Below, piece by piece: positions 1-13,060 of a stretch of 64,000 nt of DNA (positions are counted from its first letter, which is position 1; each line of letters begins with the position of its first letter). A program made the translations under genes and the position numbers. The notes beneath the pieces are model-generated. The model ran no database searches. It saw nothing but the letters and a program-made list of their open reading frames with translations, and had not been told where the DNA came from. Origin of the DNA: Tetradesmus obliquus (lineage: Eukaryota > Chlorophyta > Chlorophyceae > Sphaeropleales > Scenedesmaceae); NCBI GenBank assembly GCA_030272155.1, contig CP126191.1:8206501-8270500 (forward strand), in the 5' to 3' direction.

Positions 1-1389
1 TCAAGCGTGCAGCTGCGATGCTTTTTTTTTGGGGGGGGGGGGGGTACCAAGGGGGGCCCATCTCAATAGCTGGTCACAAACGTCATGTAGGCAAGCCTAT
101 TTGACGAGAACCTGGAGGCACTCAGTACCTCACCAATGAGACACGTGTAACACCCTTGTTATAGGGGGGGCCCAGTCCCAGACCAAAAAAGCAATGCAGT
201 TGCGATGCTTGCAGCTACCAGACTCGTATTTGCTCCATTTTTGGCTGTGTTGCACTGCGTTAAACCCATCATATGGTCGAATGGTCATAATACATGGCTA
301 CCTGTCTGTGTTGGGCATGGTGAAGCGCCTGGAGTAGACGGCTGTGCTAGTGTCATTACAGCAGTGATCAATTCTGTGCACGTGCCAGATGTCCTTGAAC
401 CAGGCAGTGGAAGCCGGTACTACTTGCCTTCCAACTTGGAATATTGAATGTTACCACTAGGTGCGTTGGGTGCTGCAGCACAAGCTTAGCAGGCACAACT
501 CACACCCACACTCAGGGCCCAACATGAAACTGTTATACTATTAGTAGTGCAACAGGCATACAGCGAATCAATCAGGAATCGTGACAGAGCCATGCTGATT
601 CTGTGCTGCCGGACAAATCAATGTGGCAGCGCAGTGCATTGGCACAGCCCAAACATGGGGGTGATGCTGCTGCTAGTAGCTGGAATGATATTTGTGTCTT
701 TAACAACCAGGCTGACAGGGGTGTGCAACTTACACCATAGGGCAGGCGGCTGAGGACACAGGGGGCGGGAACTTGATGGGTGACACAAGCCCTCCCTGAA
801 AGGGAGACCTGATGATCACCATCAAAGCACTGAACCTAGGGGCGTTGGATGCAGTTCTGCTGAAAATAGTAAGGGCCAGCAGCCCTTGGCTTCAGAGTGC
901 TGGAGGAGATGCAGCGTGCACCATCACTAGCACGATTGCTGGCATGTGTGATGGTCAGCACAGCACACAGCTTCACCTGAAGAAAGCAAGCATAAATGGA
1001 TGCCTAAGGATATCGAGCAAACCAATCAATCAATCCAAAGAATCACACTGCAGAGGATGCAAACAGAGCCTGGTGACACCAGAGCCACACAACATACAAT
1101 GTCATAGCCGCTGTAAGCTCTATGTCACAATCTGTACGCCACAATCTGTGTGAAACGCACTTGCTGGCAAGTAACAATATTGGATATGGGCTGCTGTACT
1201 CTTGTGCATGCAGCGCATTGCCGCATCACCCTCAACAATGGGTAACAAGCAATGGTAGCATCAGTCTCATGACATTACAGGCACTACCCGCTGTGCATGG
1301 ACGGGAAGTACAGGGCTCAAGCTGCCAACTTCTCACAGCCACAACAGGCAACACCTGTGGGGTGTCGGACAGTGTCATGCCACAACCCT
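1..1389. other. Non-coding region downstream of gene A
   Basis: No convincing gene is visible. From about 555 to 1170 the sequence is recognisably similar to 7035-7660, the region downstream of gene B, so it is part of a tandem duplication. Shared stretches include GCAGTGCATTGGCA and AGCAAGCATAAATGGATG. A poly-T/poly-G run lies near the left edge. The short open frames here show no known motif. Confidence 0.6.
1275..1279 (-). terminator. Putative poly(A) signal TGTAA of gene A
   Basis: TGTAA on the minus strand lies about 110 bases after the gene A stop codon. TGTAA is the usual chlorophycean poly(A) signal. A five-base motif also occurs by chance, so this is suggestive only. Confidence 0.3.
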
Positions 1390-4300
1390 CTACACTGGCG
1401 GTTGGCAGTCGGACAACCGTTTGCAAGTAATGCCTGTGCACGTCGTGCCAGCGACGGTACATGGGGACGCTCCCTGCTCGTCGCCGTCAATATCGAACGC
1501 GCCAGCGGCTACTCCTGGGCAGAAGTAGCCTGGCTTGCACGGCTGAATGGTGTTGTCGTTGAGCACACTCCCAATGCCGGTGTAGTAGTAGCCCTCCTCC
1601 ACGGTACAGTCTTCTGCTGTTTTGCTGCCTGCCACTGATGTGGAGCCGAGTGTTGGGCAGGTGCCGGAGATGCCTGTGGTGGTGGAGAAGAGAGTGATCT
1701 TTGTGCCCGCGCACCAGTTGTCAGGTTCGCATGGCTTGATGGTGGTACCTTCGATTGGCTCCTTCTGAGTAGCTAAGGCGCCAGGGAGGTAGAACCACCC
1801 AGGATCCAGTCTGTCGCAGCCGGTGGGTGCTGACTGGCCTGCGCTGCTGGTCCCGGAGCCGCCGTTGGGTGTTGTAGTCTGTGCGGCACAAGCAGCGGCG
1901 GCAACTGGCGTCGCTGTCGCCGCGGTGCAGTCGTAGCCAGGGCAATCGCGCACACCAGATAGAGCAGTGGTGTAGGTCTCTGTCGTACACGTGCCTCCAG
2001 GACATGAGCCTGGGCAGTAAGCATTGGCTAGGCACGTCTTGATGGTCGATCCATCCACGGCGGTGGAGAGACCATTGTGGAAATAGCCAGGCAGCAGAAT
2101 ATTGCAGTCTGCGGCTTCGTTGTTGACGGTCGCTACGAGGGCGGCATCCGCGGTGAGGGTGCCAATGGCGCTTGCAGTGGATGCAGCCTCAGTGGTGGTG
2201 CCAGTTTGGCACGCAGTTCTGCCCTGTACGTTTGTGTTTGCAACGACAGTGGCCCCACCAGGGCAGAAGTATCCTTTAGTGCAGACGAGCACGTTGGTGG
2301 TATCGAGCTGGTGGGGTGGCGCGCCTGCCACCCCGGTGTAGTAGTAGCCTGCGATGAGCTTGCATGACAATGCGTTCACTGCGGCGGTAGTGCCTAGGCC
2401 TGCGGTGCCGGCTGGGCAGGTCCGGCTGCCTCCGTTGCTCTTGTAGCCTCCCACCACGGAGCCAGGACTGCAGCAAGGTAAGTAGCAAGGCAGCACATCA
2501 AAAGCAGCACAGGGGGTGTTAGTGACCCAAACAAAGCACCGACATCAGCCGCACTTTGTACTCTTTGACATGTGGCAAATCTACTTGTAGTTACCGCAGG
2601 GCATCACACTGCACAGGTTGGTTCTGGCAGCAGCAAGCACCGACAATGCTTGATGGCTCACCAGTATGTGTTGACTGCACACTCAGCAGCGGTGTTGGTG
2701 GCACTGAAGTAGTAACCAGGCATCAGCAGGCTCCAGCAGTCCGTAGCAGCAGCAGCATCAGGCGGTGTGTACACGCCAACGGTGGCGGTGCCAGCAGCAG
2801 CAGTGCAAGTCTTGCGAGGGGCCGCGCCAATCAGGCCGCCTTCGCAGTAGTAGGACACAGGTCCTGCGGATGCCACGTCCACATCATCATTGCACAGCTT
2901 GATGGTGTTGCTTCCTGGGTCGGTGTAGTAGCCGGGGGGGACGGTCAGGCTCTGTGTGAAGCTGTTGAAGTCAGCCTTGATCAGCGAACGCCTGCTGTTG
3001 CCGGGCTGCACAGCAAGACAAAAGAGCGGCAAGAACAGGCGGTATGGCGTGAGGGAGGCGGGTGAAGCGCCAGGCGTGCGCAATGCCTTGGCCGCAGTGC
3101 TAGGCCTAGTACGTGGTGTTGCATGATGGACGGGACTGATACCGTTTGACACATGCTGGGCGGTTTGGTCACTGCTGATCATATGGTCAGTTGTTGTAGC
3201 CTGATCTCGGGAGGTGTGCTGCTGTGATACCGCGCGCACCACTGTCCTCCCTCCTACTTGTGCCAGCAGCAGTGCATGCAGATTGGAATGCAGGTTAGCC
3301 TCTGCCAGGACTAGCAACCCACCTGCACTTTGGCCATGATCAACCTGCAAGAGTCAGAAGTAATGCTGTCATCTGTCAGGTCATATGCGCCAAAGGCAGC
3401 TCCCACGCACAGGTTGCTGTTGGTGCAGGCGTCCAGGCAAGCTTGCAGCTTGTCCTCCGCGGCCAATAATGGAGCTGCTGGATTTGTGTAGTATGTGTTG
3501 CCGGTTTTGTCAATGGCAGCTGGGACACCAGTGGCACTGCCATCCATCCAGAAGGTGTACTGCCCGTTGCCCATGGCCTTGCTCTTTAGGGACAGTGCCA
3601 GGTTCTGGGAGGGGAACACCTTGACGGCCACACTGCAAGCAGCAGCAGCATCACAACACACAGCTGTTAAGGTGCGGCCCATGGTTCTGTGTGGGCGGAC
3701 TGACGTGCAGACTGCGCACACAGGGGTTGTGGCAGAGGAAATCACACAGCAACAAAGAAGGGCCAGGAGCAGAAAATGCATGCAAAACCGAGCAGGCTCA
3801 CCCGCCGGCTGCCTTGAAAGGCGCGTCAGTCACTGGCTTCCACATGTAGCACGCCACCTCCATGTAGTCAAAGGTGACAGCAGCACAGTCGGGTTGGTTC
3901 CTGCAGGCCTGGGCACACGACTTCAGGTTGTCTGCGTCGTCCAGCTTGGTAACAGCAGGCTTGCTGAGATCAAGGGGCAGCTCAAACGCGCCATCCACTG
4001 TCTGTGCCATGTCAGCCACGCTGCAGGGCAAAACAACATTGGGACAGCAGGCGGCAAGCATGTCAGCAGTAGCTTTTGCGCGACGCCCGTCAGCGGTGAC
4101 AACCCCTGGCAACTCCCTGCAATTCCTTGCAACTCCCTGCAACATGGCATGCTGGGCTGTTGCTGGCATGTGAGCACGTGGCAGCCGGTGCAGGTGAGGC
4201 ACATTCGTCTTGGAACCATGACGAATGGACCAGAACCAGCAACAAATGCCTGATACAGTTCTGGCTGCCCTGCGCACTGTTCTTGGTTGCCAGCCACAAT

Positions 4301-6629
4301 GCAGCACATCTCAGCACGGGCTGCACCCGTATAGCACTCACCAGTCGTTGATGTCCTTGGCTCCCACAGGGCTGGTGGCCAGGGGGCTGAACACATCGTC
4401 GGTGCCATCCCAGGAGTAGGTGTAGGTGCGGCCAGTGGGGCAGGACAGGCAGGGCGTGGACGTGCGGGAGGCAGGGCCGTAGTAGCCGGAAGGGCAGAGC
4501 TGGCAGGTGAGGAAGGGGACGTTGGGATTTGACGCGGTATCGCCGCTGAGGGGATCAAAGTCACCGTAGCCAGCAGCGCAGACTGCAAGCGTACAACAGG
4601 CAGCGCATGACATGGTTGGCGAGGTGTGATGTGTGACTAAATGAGCTCTCAGCAACTGCCGACACTGCTGGCAAATGCAGTGGCCCACCTGGCGGGCAAG
4701 GCTGTTGCATATGTATGGCACAGGTGGCTTACTAAAGCTGGCCTACTGCAAGGAAATGACCTGACATGCTCTGCCATGCTTCACTCTGTTGCAGCACTGC
4801 TGCATGTCCTTCAAAGCAGCAGTCCAACATGCACTCACGTGAGCAGTTTTTCGGAGAGATTGACCCCAAATCCCCGGAGGTGTAGCCGACCATGCAGGTG
4901 CTGCAGGCCTCTCCATCAACGTCCTTGGTCACACCAAGCGTTTGGTACGTGCCCACAGCACACATGGCGGTGGCGCCGTTGACCAGGCCATAGCCCTGGA
5001 TGTACTTTGAGCAGTAGCCGGCATCCACGTTGATGGTCACACCGCTGCCGGTGGTGGTGCCAAAAGGACACCAGCATGAACAAGACAGGTGTGTCAGCAC
5101 CGCAATATTGCCATTAACGCACACGCCGGCAGCATGGGTGGTTTGGAAAACACATGGCCACGTGCTTCATGCGGCATTGCTGCTAACAGCAGAGGGCACT
5201 TGATGCTGGACGTATTTGGCCCTGCACGCCAGACACCAAGCCTTTTTGCCGAACATCCACACTGAACCGTTTGCAGCGCCTCACAGGCCACTCACTGTGT
5301 GCAGGGGTTCTTGTTGCCCCTGCCATTGTAGGTGCCAGCCGGGCAGATCTGGGAGGAACCGGAGTAGTAGCCATAGCCGTCCTGCGAGGGTGCAGGCATC
5401 GAGTGCAACAGTGCAGGAAGACACATATGTCAATCACATGCACAGGCGCAGAAGCAGGTGTCGCGCCACAGCACAATGGTGCAGCATGGTTGGGACTGGC
5501 GGACTTATGAAGTATGCAGATTGCCGCAGCACAAGCATGCGCTGCTTACCTGAGTGGCGCAGGCATCCACAGAGAAGTAGCCGCCAGCGCCGGAGTTGGT
5601 TGCGGACTGGGTCTCAAGGCCTACTGGATTAGTCTTCTCTAGGTAGCCAGTGATCTTGTTCTCTGCATTTGCCTCAGGTGTAGCGTACTGCCCTGTCTTC
5701 ATGTTGGTGGGGCAGGCTGTGCAGGGTGTGATGGTGCGGCCGTACTTCTTGAACACACCAGTAGCGGGGTCTGGCCCGTTGATGCCGTATGAGTCAGCGG
5801 TACACACCACTGCCTTTAAGTATGTGGTGCCGGTCTTGATGTCCCTCATGGACACGACCCCCATGCCGCGCTGGATGTCTGCAGCCGTCAGCAGCACACA
5901 CAGGACCATTGGCTTGTGAGAACAAGCATGGCAGAAAAACAGCTAGTGCCAGCATCGTTGCTGCTGCTGACAAGACCTGCTGCAAACAAGACCTGCATTC
6001 CAGTGCATGACTGGCAGCACACCCAGGCAGCAGCAGGCACTCATGTTGCAGCTGCAGGCTGTTGTGTTTGTGACTGCACAAGCTGTGACTGCATAACATG
6101 GGGAGAGCTGTTGCAGGCACTCACAGCAGTTCTCAGGGCTGCCGCGCACGGCAACCTGCTGCATGGTGATGCCTGTGTTGGGGTCGAGCTTGTTGATGAA
6201 GGTGGTGGGGTCTGACAGCCACAGGTCACCAGTCAGCAGGTTGCTGATGGAGGTGCCGGCACAGTTGTCGCAGGTGGTGAGCCTGTTCAAGCCCTGCAGG
6301 GAAACCAGCCAGCAGCAGCAGGCCCAGCTTGCTGTGTTGATGCACTTTTTTTTGGGTCTGTCGCTTTCTAGCAGAAGGTGCGCGATAGACTGCACGAAGA
6401 TGAGAGCACTCTGGTGTGTGCTCGAGCTCAGGTGTGTCAGCAACATACATTACAAAGCCTACATAGCCACCTACATAGCCACATAAACTAGACAAGAGCT
6501 GAGGGACTTCCCGCTTAAGCTATCAAAGACAGCAAGCAGAGAAGCAGCAGCCGCACCCTCCTCCTTGTACTGGCCCTGCGTGCATGAGCTCTCTGTGTTG
6601 TTACTTGATGACATGTGTTGGGTTGCCAT
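1390..6629 (-). CDS. Gene A: 5'-truncated tandem copy of the secreted cysteine-rich/PAN gene B, possibly decaying
   Basis: Exons homologous to B exons 9-17 lie at 6293-6125, 5878-5550, 5381-5296, 5071-4839, 4582-4342, 4020-3802, 3632-3323, 3005-2662 and 2467-1390 (stop TAG). They total 3009 nt in one consistent frame, about 1002 codons without an internal stop. They encode the later GCC2/GCC3-like modules, two PAN/Apple-like modules (for example DACTNSNLCVGAAFGAYD) and the C-terminal repeats with GYYYTG and C-x-G-x-x-C-x-G motifs. The copy lacks B exons 1-7, so it has no signal peptide. Homology starts inside the exon 8 equivalent, where an ATG at 6629 opens a short frame (6629-6561) ending GQYKE. 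Two splice signals differ from B: the donor after 6561 reads GA instead of GT, and the acceptor before 5071 reads TG instead of AG. The intact frames argue for recent function; the truncation and splice losses argue for decay. Confidence 0.6.
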
Positions 6630-7931
6630 GGGTTGCCATGCTACGCTGTTTGTACTTGTGCCTCAGACCACTTACATCTCAGTATAACTGTCGAGGGCAA
6701 GATCACTGCTGGGACACTGTAGTCAGCAATGTTGAGTGGCTGTAAGTTGCAGGGGCCAGCAGCTGTGGAAGCATAGATGTCACTGTATCTAAACACAGTT
6801 ACATATGATATGAATGCCTGGTGCAACATCCGAGCGCGTGCCAGTGCGCGTGCCAGTGCACGGCAGCAGCTGCTGCAGCCCAGTCTTCAGATTGGGCATT
6901 GTGCAATCGAGAAAGTTTGGTGTGTTACATATATTACCTCGTGGGAGGGTCTGGCCTGTCATAACCTTCCAAACAGATATGCCCCAGCACACATGCGCTG
7001 CAGAAACAACTAGACTTGCGACTGTATGGCAGACAAAGTGAATGAATCGTGACTCATGATACAGCCATGCTTGGTCTGTGCCACAGGAAATCAATGCGGC
7101 AGCACAGTGCATTGGCAAAGACTAAGCAGGGGGGGGGGGGGGGCTGATGTTGCTGCCAGTGACTAGCACAACCAGTATGTCCATGGCACGGGCAGTGAGG
7201 TGTGTGTGCGTGTGCAACTTGCACCAGTGGGTTGAAACAGCGGCCGAGGCCACAGGGAAACAATTGGCTGGTGCCACATACCTTCTATGTAATACATTCC
7301 CACTGAACACCATCAGATGTGCCGATCTCATCTGGTGCATTTGATGCTGTTCACGTGACAATAATATTGTGAACCAACCCTCCGCATTGGTGGTCGCAGA
7401 AGAGCAGGATCAATGGGCCAGAGCATGAGCAGAGCAGATGCTGCGCCGCCAATGATCATCATTACGTGATGCAGGTGCGGCCACGAGGGCGTTCAGCACA
7501 GCTATTCACGAACCAACCTAGCAAGCATAAATGGATGACAAGCAAATCAAGCAAACCAGGCAAACCAAGATATCACACTGCAGGCATGCACACACTGCTG
7601 GTGGGCGCATGATGATTTCACCTGATGCCAGAGGCACAGGCAGCTATGTCGCAGCCATAAACTGCACAAACAGTACTTGATGGGGTACATATCTACTCCA
7701 CTTCATGCGCATGCTGCAGATCGCCGCATCACTGCCTCCTTCCGGTATCCAGTCTGTGTGACAACCACATTGCAACACATGTGTTGCATCACTGGCAGAA
7801 CACTCCGTGCGAGGTGGGCTTCTTCCACCAGAGTTGATATCTCGCAGCCATGCAGTATGATGCCAAGCTGTGGGTGTCAGAGCCAGACAGTACGTATGGG
7901 CCATGCCATGCTTGGGCCATTGGGATTGAAT
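6630..7931. other. Non-coding spacer between genes A and B
   Basis: This is the 3' flank of gene B. From about 7035 to 7660 it is similar to the 3' flank of gene A (555-1170). The stretch 6630-7035 has no counterpart that I can see and marks the duplication junction. A run of 14 or more G lies at about 7130-7143. No gene is supported. Confidence 0.6.
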
Positions 7932-10900
7932 TTATGCACAAACCTTTGTAGTTCCGTCACAAAGAATACCTGCCGTGCAGGTCAGTCCACCAGTACATGC
8001 GGTTAGCCCGCCCTCGCTGGTGGCAAGAGAAAAGTCGCCTCCTGAACACACATTGCCTGGCTTGCAGGGCTGGATGGTGCTGGCAGTGAGGTCAGGTGGG
8101 CTACTCCCGGTGTAGTAGTAGCCTTTCACCAGCGTACAGTCCTCGGCCTCGTTGCTGCCAGCAACTGATGTGGAACCGGGTTTTGGGCAGGTACCAGTGA
8201 TGCCGGTCACCGCAGAGAAAACTGTGATCTGCACACCACTGATGTCTGTGCCGGCGCACCAGTCGCCTTCCTCGCAGGGCTTGACGGTGGTGACGTCCGG
8301 CCTGCTGCTGGCAACAGTGGGTTTGTAGTAGAATCCAACGTCCAGCTTGTTGCAGCTGGCTGCTGACACAGCGGTGGTACCGGCAGTGGTGGTACCGGCA
8401 CCGCCGGTGAGGGTGGTGGTGCCCCTCAAACTATTGTCGGGATCGCACACAGCATTGTTGCCAGCTGTTCCCGATTTTGCGCACGCATAACCAGGGCATG
8501 CAATGACGCCTGCTGGGGCGGTGGCGGTGTAGGGACCTGGACCACCCGGGCAGAACCCATTGGCGGGGCACGCCCTGACAGTGGTCGTTGTGACAGTCAA
8601 ATCGTCACCATTATGGTGATAGCCCGGCAGCAGAACTGTGCAGTCTGTGGCGAGGGTGACCCCAGTGCCTGGAGTTGTGGTGCCAATGGGGCATGTTGTA
8701 TTGCCGACTGCTGTACTTAAACTGCCAGTGTCAATGTTGACGGTACCAAGGCAGAAGGAGCCCTTGGGGCACAGGAGCACATTGCTGGTGGTGATCTGGA
8801 CAGGGGCAGCACCTGTCTCTCCCGTGTAGTAGTAGCCGGGTTGCAGGTCAATGCATGCTGTAGAGTCTCTGGCGTCGGTGTCGTCCGTGGCGGTTGTGGT
8901 TTTGGTGCCAGTTGGGCAGCGCTCACGGCCTGCTCCAACGCCTGTGAATGTGTAGCCTCCCACAACAGAGCCAGGGCTGCAGGCAGCAGGGCAGGAAGAC
9001 GGTAGAGCGGCACAATGAGTGGTCAGGAGGCGCCATGCATAACACCAATCAGCTGCACGATGTGCGCATGTGGCTTGAGTTTCAGTGCGGACGACCCTTC
9101 ACAACAATTGTACTACCAACAATTACCCAGAATATATTGCTGTCAGACAACGCTGCCAACACAATCGCAGCAACAGCCAGCGACAGCAACAAACCAGGTG
9201 CAGCACATAGCGCGCTTTCTGCCTCACCAGAAATAGTCGGCGTCACACCCTTTAGCTTCCCTGGCGGCTACGGACTGGTAACCAGGCTTCAGCAGGCTCC
9301 AGCAGTCAGCCCCCTTGGCGGCATCCGGCGGTGTGTAGACGCCAACACTTACTGCAGCAGGACAGACAGTGCGGTTGGCCACACCAACCAGGCCACCAAG
9401 GCAGTAGTATGACACCGCGTTTGCAGTGTTAGTGATGTCCTCCACGTCGTCATTGCATAGCTGGATGGTGTTGCTTCCTGGGTCCGTGTAGTAGCCCGGG
9501 GGCACCACCAGGCTCTGTGTGAAGCTGTTGAAGTCAGCCTTGATCAGCGAGCGCCTGCTGTTGCCGGGCTGCAGCAGCAGACACAAGAGCGGCAAGTGAA
9601 GGCAAGCAAGGTAGAATTGAGTGTGGCTAGGTGAGTACCAGGGTCGTGTCACAAAGGAGATACGAATGGCGACTGTCTCCGCGTGGGAGGAATGGCTCTT
9701 TGAATGCTGCGGCAAGCTCAGGACACTCCATATGGATGACGGCACCACACCATGAGCACCAAAACCGTGACTGCTGCCTGCCTATGTTGGCCTCGAGTAC
9801 AGCAGGACGAGATGGCAGAGATATGCAGGTGTGGCCTCTGCTACTCACCTGCACTTTGGCCATGATCAGGCGGCAGGAGTAGGGTGAGTTGTTGTCGATG
9901 GTCCCTGTTGTCAGGTCGTACGCGCCGAAGCGGGCGCCCACGCAGAGGTTGCTGTTGGTGCAGAAGTCAAGGCAGTTCTGCAGCGTGGATGCTGACACTG
10001 CGTCCGCGTAGTACTTGTTGCCTGACTGGTCAACACCTGTGCTGTCGAGCGCAGCTGGGACACCCGCCAATTCATCCCCATCCATCCAGAAGGTGTACTG
10101 TCCGTTGCCCATGGCCTTGCCGGTCACCTTGGTGGACAGCGCAAGGTTCTGGGAGGGGAAGACCTTGACGGCCACACTGCAAGCAGCGACAGGACAGCAC
10201 AAAACTGTTGGTGACCCGTGAAGGTGCTGCATACATGCGCTGCTGTTTTTGGGTGACGTGCAATCAGAACATGCTGTCAGCACCACGGTGCAATATAAGC
10301 GGCAGAGGAAGCCACGCAGCAACACAGACCAAGAGCAGACCGAGCAAGCTGTGCTCACCCGCCTGCCAGGTTGAAGGGCTTGTCAGTCACTGGCTGCCAC
10401 ATGTAACAGGCCACCTCCAGGTAATCAAACGTCACGGCAGCGCAGGTGGCATTATCCCTGCAGCGCTGGGCGCATGTCTTCAGGTTGTCTGCGTCGGGGA
10501 GCTTGGTGACAGCGCGGTGGCTCAGAACCAGAGGCAGCTCAAAGGCGCCATCAACCGTCTGAGCCATGTCGGCCACGCTGCAGGCGCAGCGATAGGCAGC
10601 ATACAAGACAAAGGGCATGTTGCTTAGTGATAGCTGTTGTTTGCTGCATATTGATGGTCATGCCAGCAGCAGCCATGGGACTCTGCAACTTCCTGTGAGC
10701 ACTTACATTCTAATTTGGGCAGCGCATTGAAGCTAATCGCCAGTAAAGCTGAGCCGATCACTTGCAGCATGTCACACAAGCGTGCTTCCATCTCCTTTAT
10801 ACCGGCCACGCCACAGCCACATCGTGGCATGAACATCGCACAGGCTTGCGCCTCACCAGTCGTTGATGTCCTTGGAACCCACAGGGCTGGTGGCCAGGGG

Positions 10901-13060
10901 GCTGAACACATCATCGGTGCCATCCCAGGAGTAGGTGTAGGTGCGGCCGGTGGGGCAGGACAGGCAGGGCGTGGACGTGCGGGCGGCAGGGCCGTAGTAG
11001 CCGGCCGGGCAGAACTGGCAGGTGAGGCCCGCGAGGTCCGTGTGTGCAGCTTTGTCGCCGGTCAGGGGGTCGAAGTCGCCATAGCCAGCGGCACACACTG
11101 CAATTGCACACAGAAACATCATGATGATGCACACCAGTTGTAAATTATTGATGCATGTCAGTGAAAGCCTGAGATGAGCAGCAGATGCACTGCCAGCGGT
11201 GCTAAACCTCTCGACTGGGTGTTGACCTGGCAGGCAAGCAGTACTTGCATGTGGCTCTGGCACCTGAGCCACTACTGCTGCAGCAGAATGTCAAGGCATA
11301 AACTCACGTGAGCAGTTGGCTGCACGGATCGATCCTACGTCTCCGGTGACGTAGCCGACTGGGCAGGTTGTGCAGGCCTTGCCATCAGAGTCCTTGGGCT
11401 TATTGACACCCTGCCATGTGCCCACAGCACACATGGCAGTGGCCCCGTTGACCAGGCCATAGCCCTGGATGTACACTGAGCAGAAGCCGATATCCACGTT
11501 GATGGCCACACCGCTGTTGGTGGTGGTGCCGAAAGGACACCTGCATGAACAACAGGGGCAAGTCAGCACAGCGCAGCACCACCAGGCAGCTTGTGCGCAG
11601 GGTATGTGGCAACATTGCTGGCAGCAGCTGGGGTTCGTTGGTGGGGAACTATCGCCCTGCACTTTGGAACCTGCCTTGTGCCAAACATCTCCAACACTGC
11701 GAAACAATTGCCGGCTGCATCACAGCCCACTCACTGTGTGCAGGGGTTCTTGTTGCCCTTGCCATTGTAGGTGCCAGCAGGGCAGATCTGGGAGGATCCT
11801 GAGTAGTAGCCATAGCCGTCCTGTGGAGGGGGGGGGGGGGAGCAAAGGTGTGCAGCAAAGCGGAAGGAACACAGATGTCAAGCACTCGGTACTTGGAAGC
11901 TGCTTTCAGGCTGCTTGCAGCTGCTGGCACTGCAGCGACTGAGCCGCAGCTGATTGCTGCAGCAATGCTCTGCTGTCGGCGCCATGCACAGCAAGTAGGC
12001 TAAGCACAGGTCCAGCCGGATTCTGCAGGAGGGCTGGCAGCCAGCCTTTTCACAAGCTGGCCCCTCTTACCTGAGTGGCGCAGGCATCCACGGAGAAGTA
12101 GCCGCCAGTGCCGGAGTAGGTTGTGGTCTGTGTCGTCAGCGGTGTCGGTGTGACCTTGGTGAGGTAGCTGGTGATCTGGCTGGCTGCGTTGTCCTCAGGC
12201 GTAGCATACTGCCCTGTCTGCATGTTGGTGGGGCAGGCCGTGCAAGGTGTGATGGTGCGGCCGTACTTCTTGAACACACCGGTTGCGGGATTTGGCCCGT
12301 TGATGCCGTATGAGTCGGCGGGACACACAACGGCCTTGAAGTATGTGGTGCCAGTCTTGATGTCCCTCATGGACATGACACCCATGCCGCGCTGAATGTC
12401 TGCAGCAGGTCAGCCCAATAACAGAGGAGACGCTTGCTTGTCAGCACGGTCCCTGCTGTGAAGGCATTGGGCATGCTGTTAGGGGGCGCCAATCACTGCA
12501 GCAATGCAGATCCAGGCAGTCAAGAGGTACGCATGTCGCGGCTGCTAGCTGTTGTGGAATCGGCCGCACACAACATCGCACTGCAGAGCTGTTGCAACCA
12601 CTCACAGCAGTTCTCAGGGCTGCCGCGCACGGCAAACTGCTGCATGGTGATGCCAGTGCTGGGGTCGAGCTTGTTGATGAAGGTGGTGGGGTCTGACAGC
12701 CATAGGTCATCATCAACAGCGGCCAGCACGGCGGTGTTGGAGGTGCCGGAGCAGTAGTCGCAGGTGGTGAGCCTGTTCCAGCCCTGCAGAGGAACCGGCC
12801 AGCAGCAACAGGCCAGCTTGTTGGTTACACGCACAGGACAATGTGTCGCTTGCTGTGGTGCAAGGTGCACACGCTGCACGGCAGACTGCGTAGGCGAGTC
12901 ACCGTTCGTGTGTGCTGAGGCAGAGGTGTGTTAGTTGCTCGTTGGTTCATTGCCCCACACAGCCAACATAAAAACAGGAGCTAAGACATCCAAGCAAGGG
13001 CATAGCAGCAAGCCAAGCAAGACAGAAGCAGCAGCACCCACCTCCTTGTACTGGCCCTGT
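7035..13060. repeat. Tandem duplication unit 2 (3' two thirds of gene B and its 3' flank)
   Basis: This partner of unit 1 is in the same orientation and immediately adjacent. It covers B exons 8 (part) to 17 and the downstream flank. The remaining 5' part of B (13.1-16.2 kb) was not duplicated, which explains why A is truncated. Confidence 0.8.
7130..7143. repeat. Poly-G run
   Basis: A homopolymer of at least 14 G sits in the flank of gene B. The matching place in unit 1 (about 657-661) has only five G, so the run expanded after the duplication. Confidence 0.8.

Larger units (their letters stand above)
555..6629. repeat. Tandem duplication unit 1 (gene A and its 3' flank)
   Basis: This unit is colinear with 7035-13060. 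Nine exons and the 3' flank match in order, spacing and strand. Exon lengths are identical at four internal exons (329, 86, 233, 241 and also 219 nt) and differ by multiples of three elsewhere. Introns have diverged strongly while exons have not, so the duplication is not recent. The right edge falls inside the homologue of B exon 8. Confidence 0.8.
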
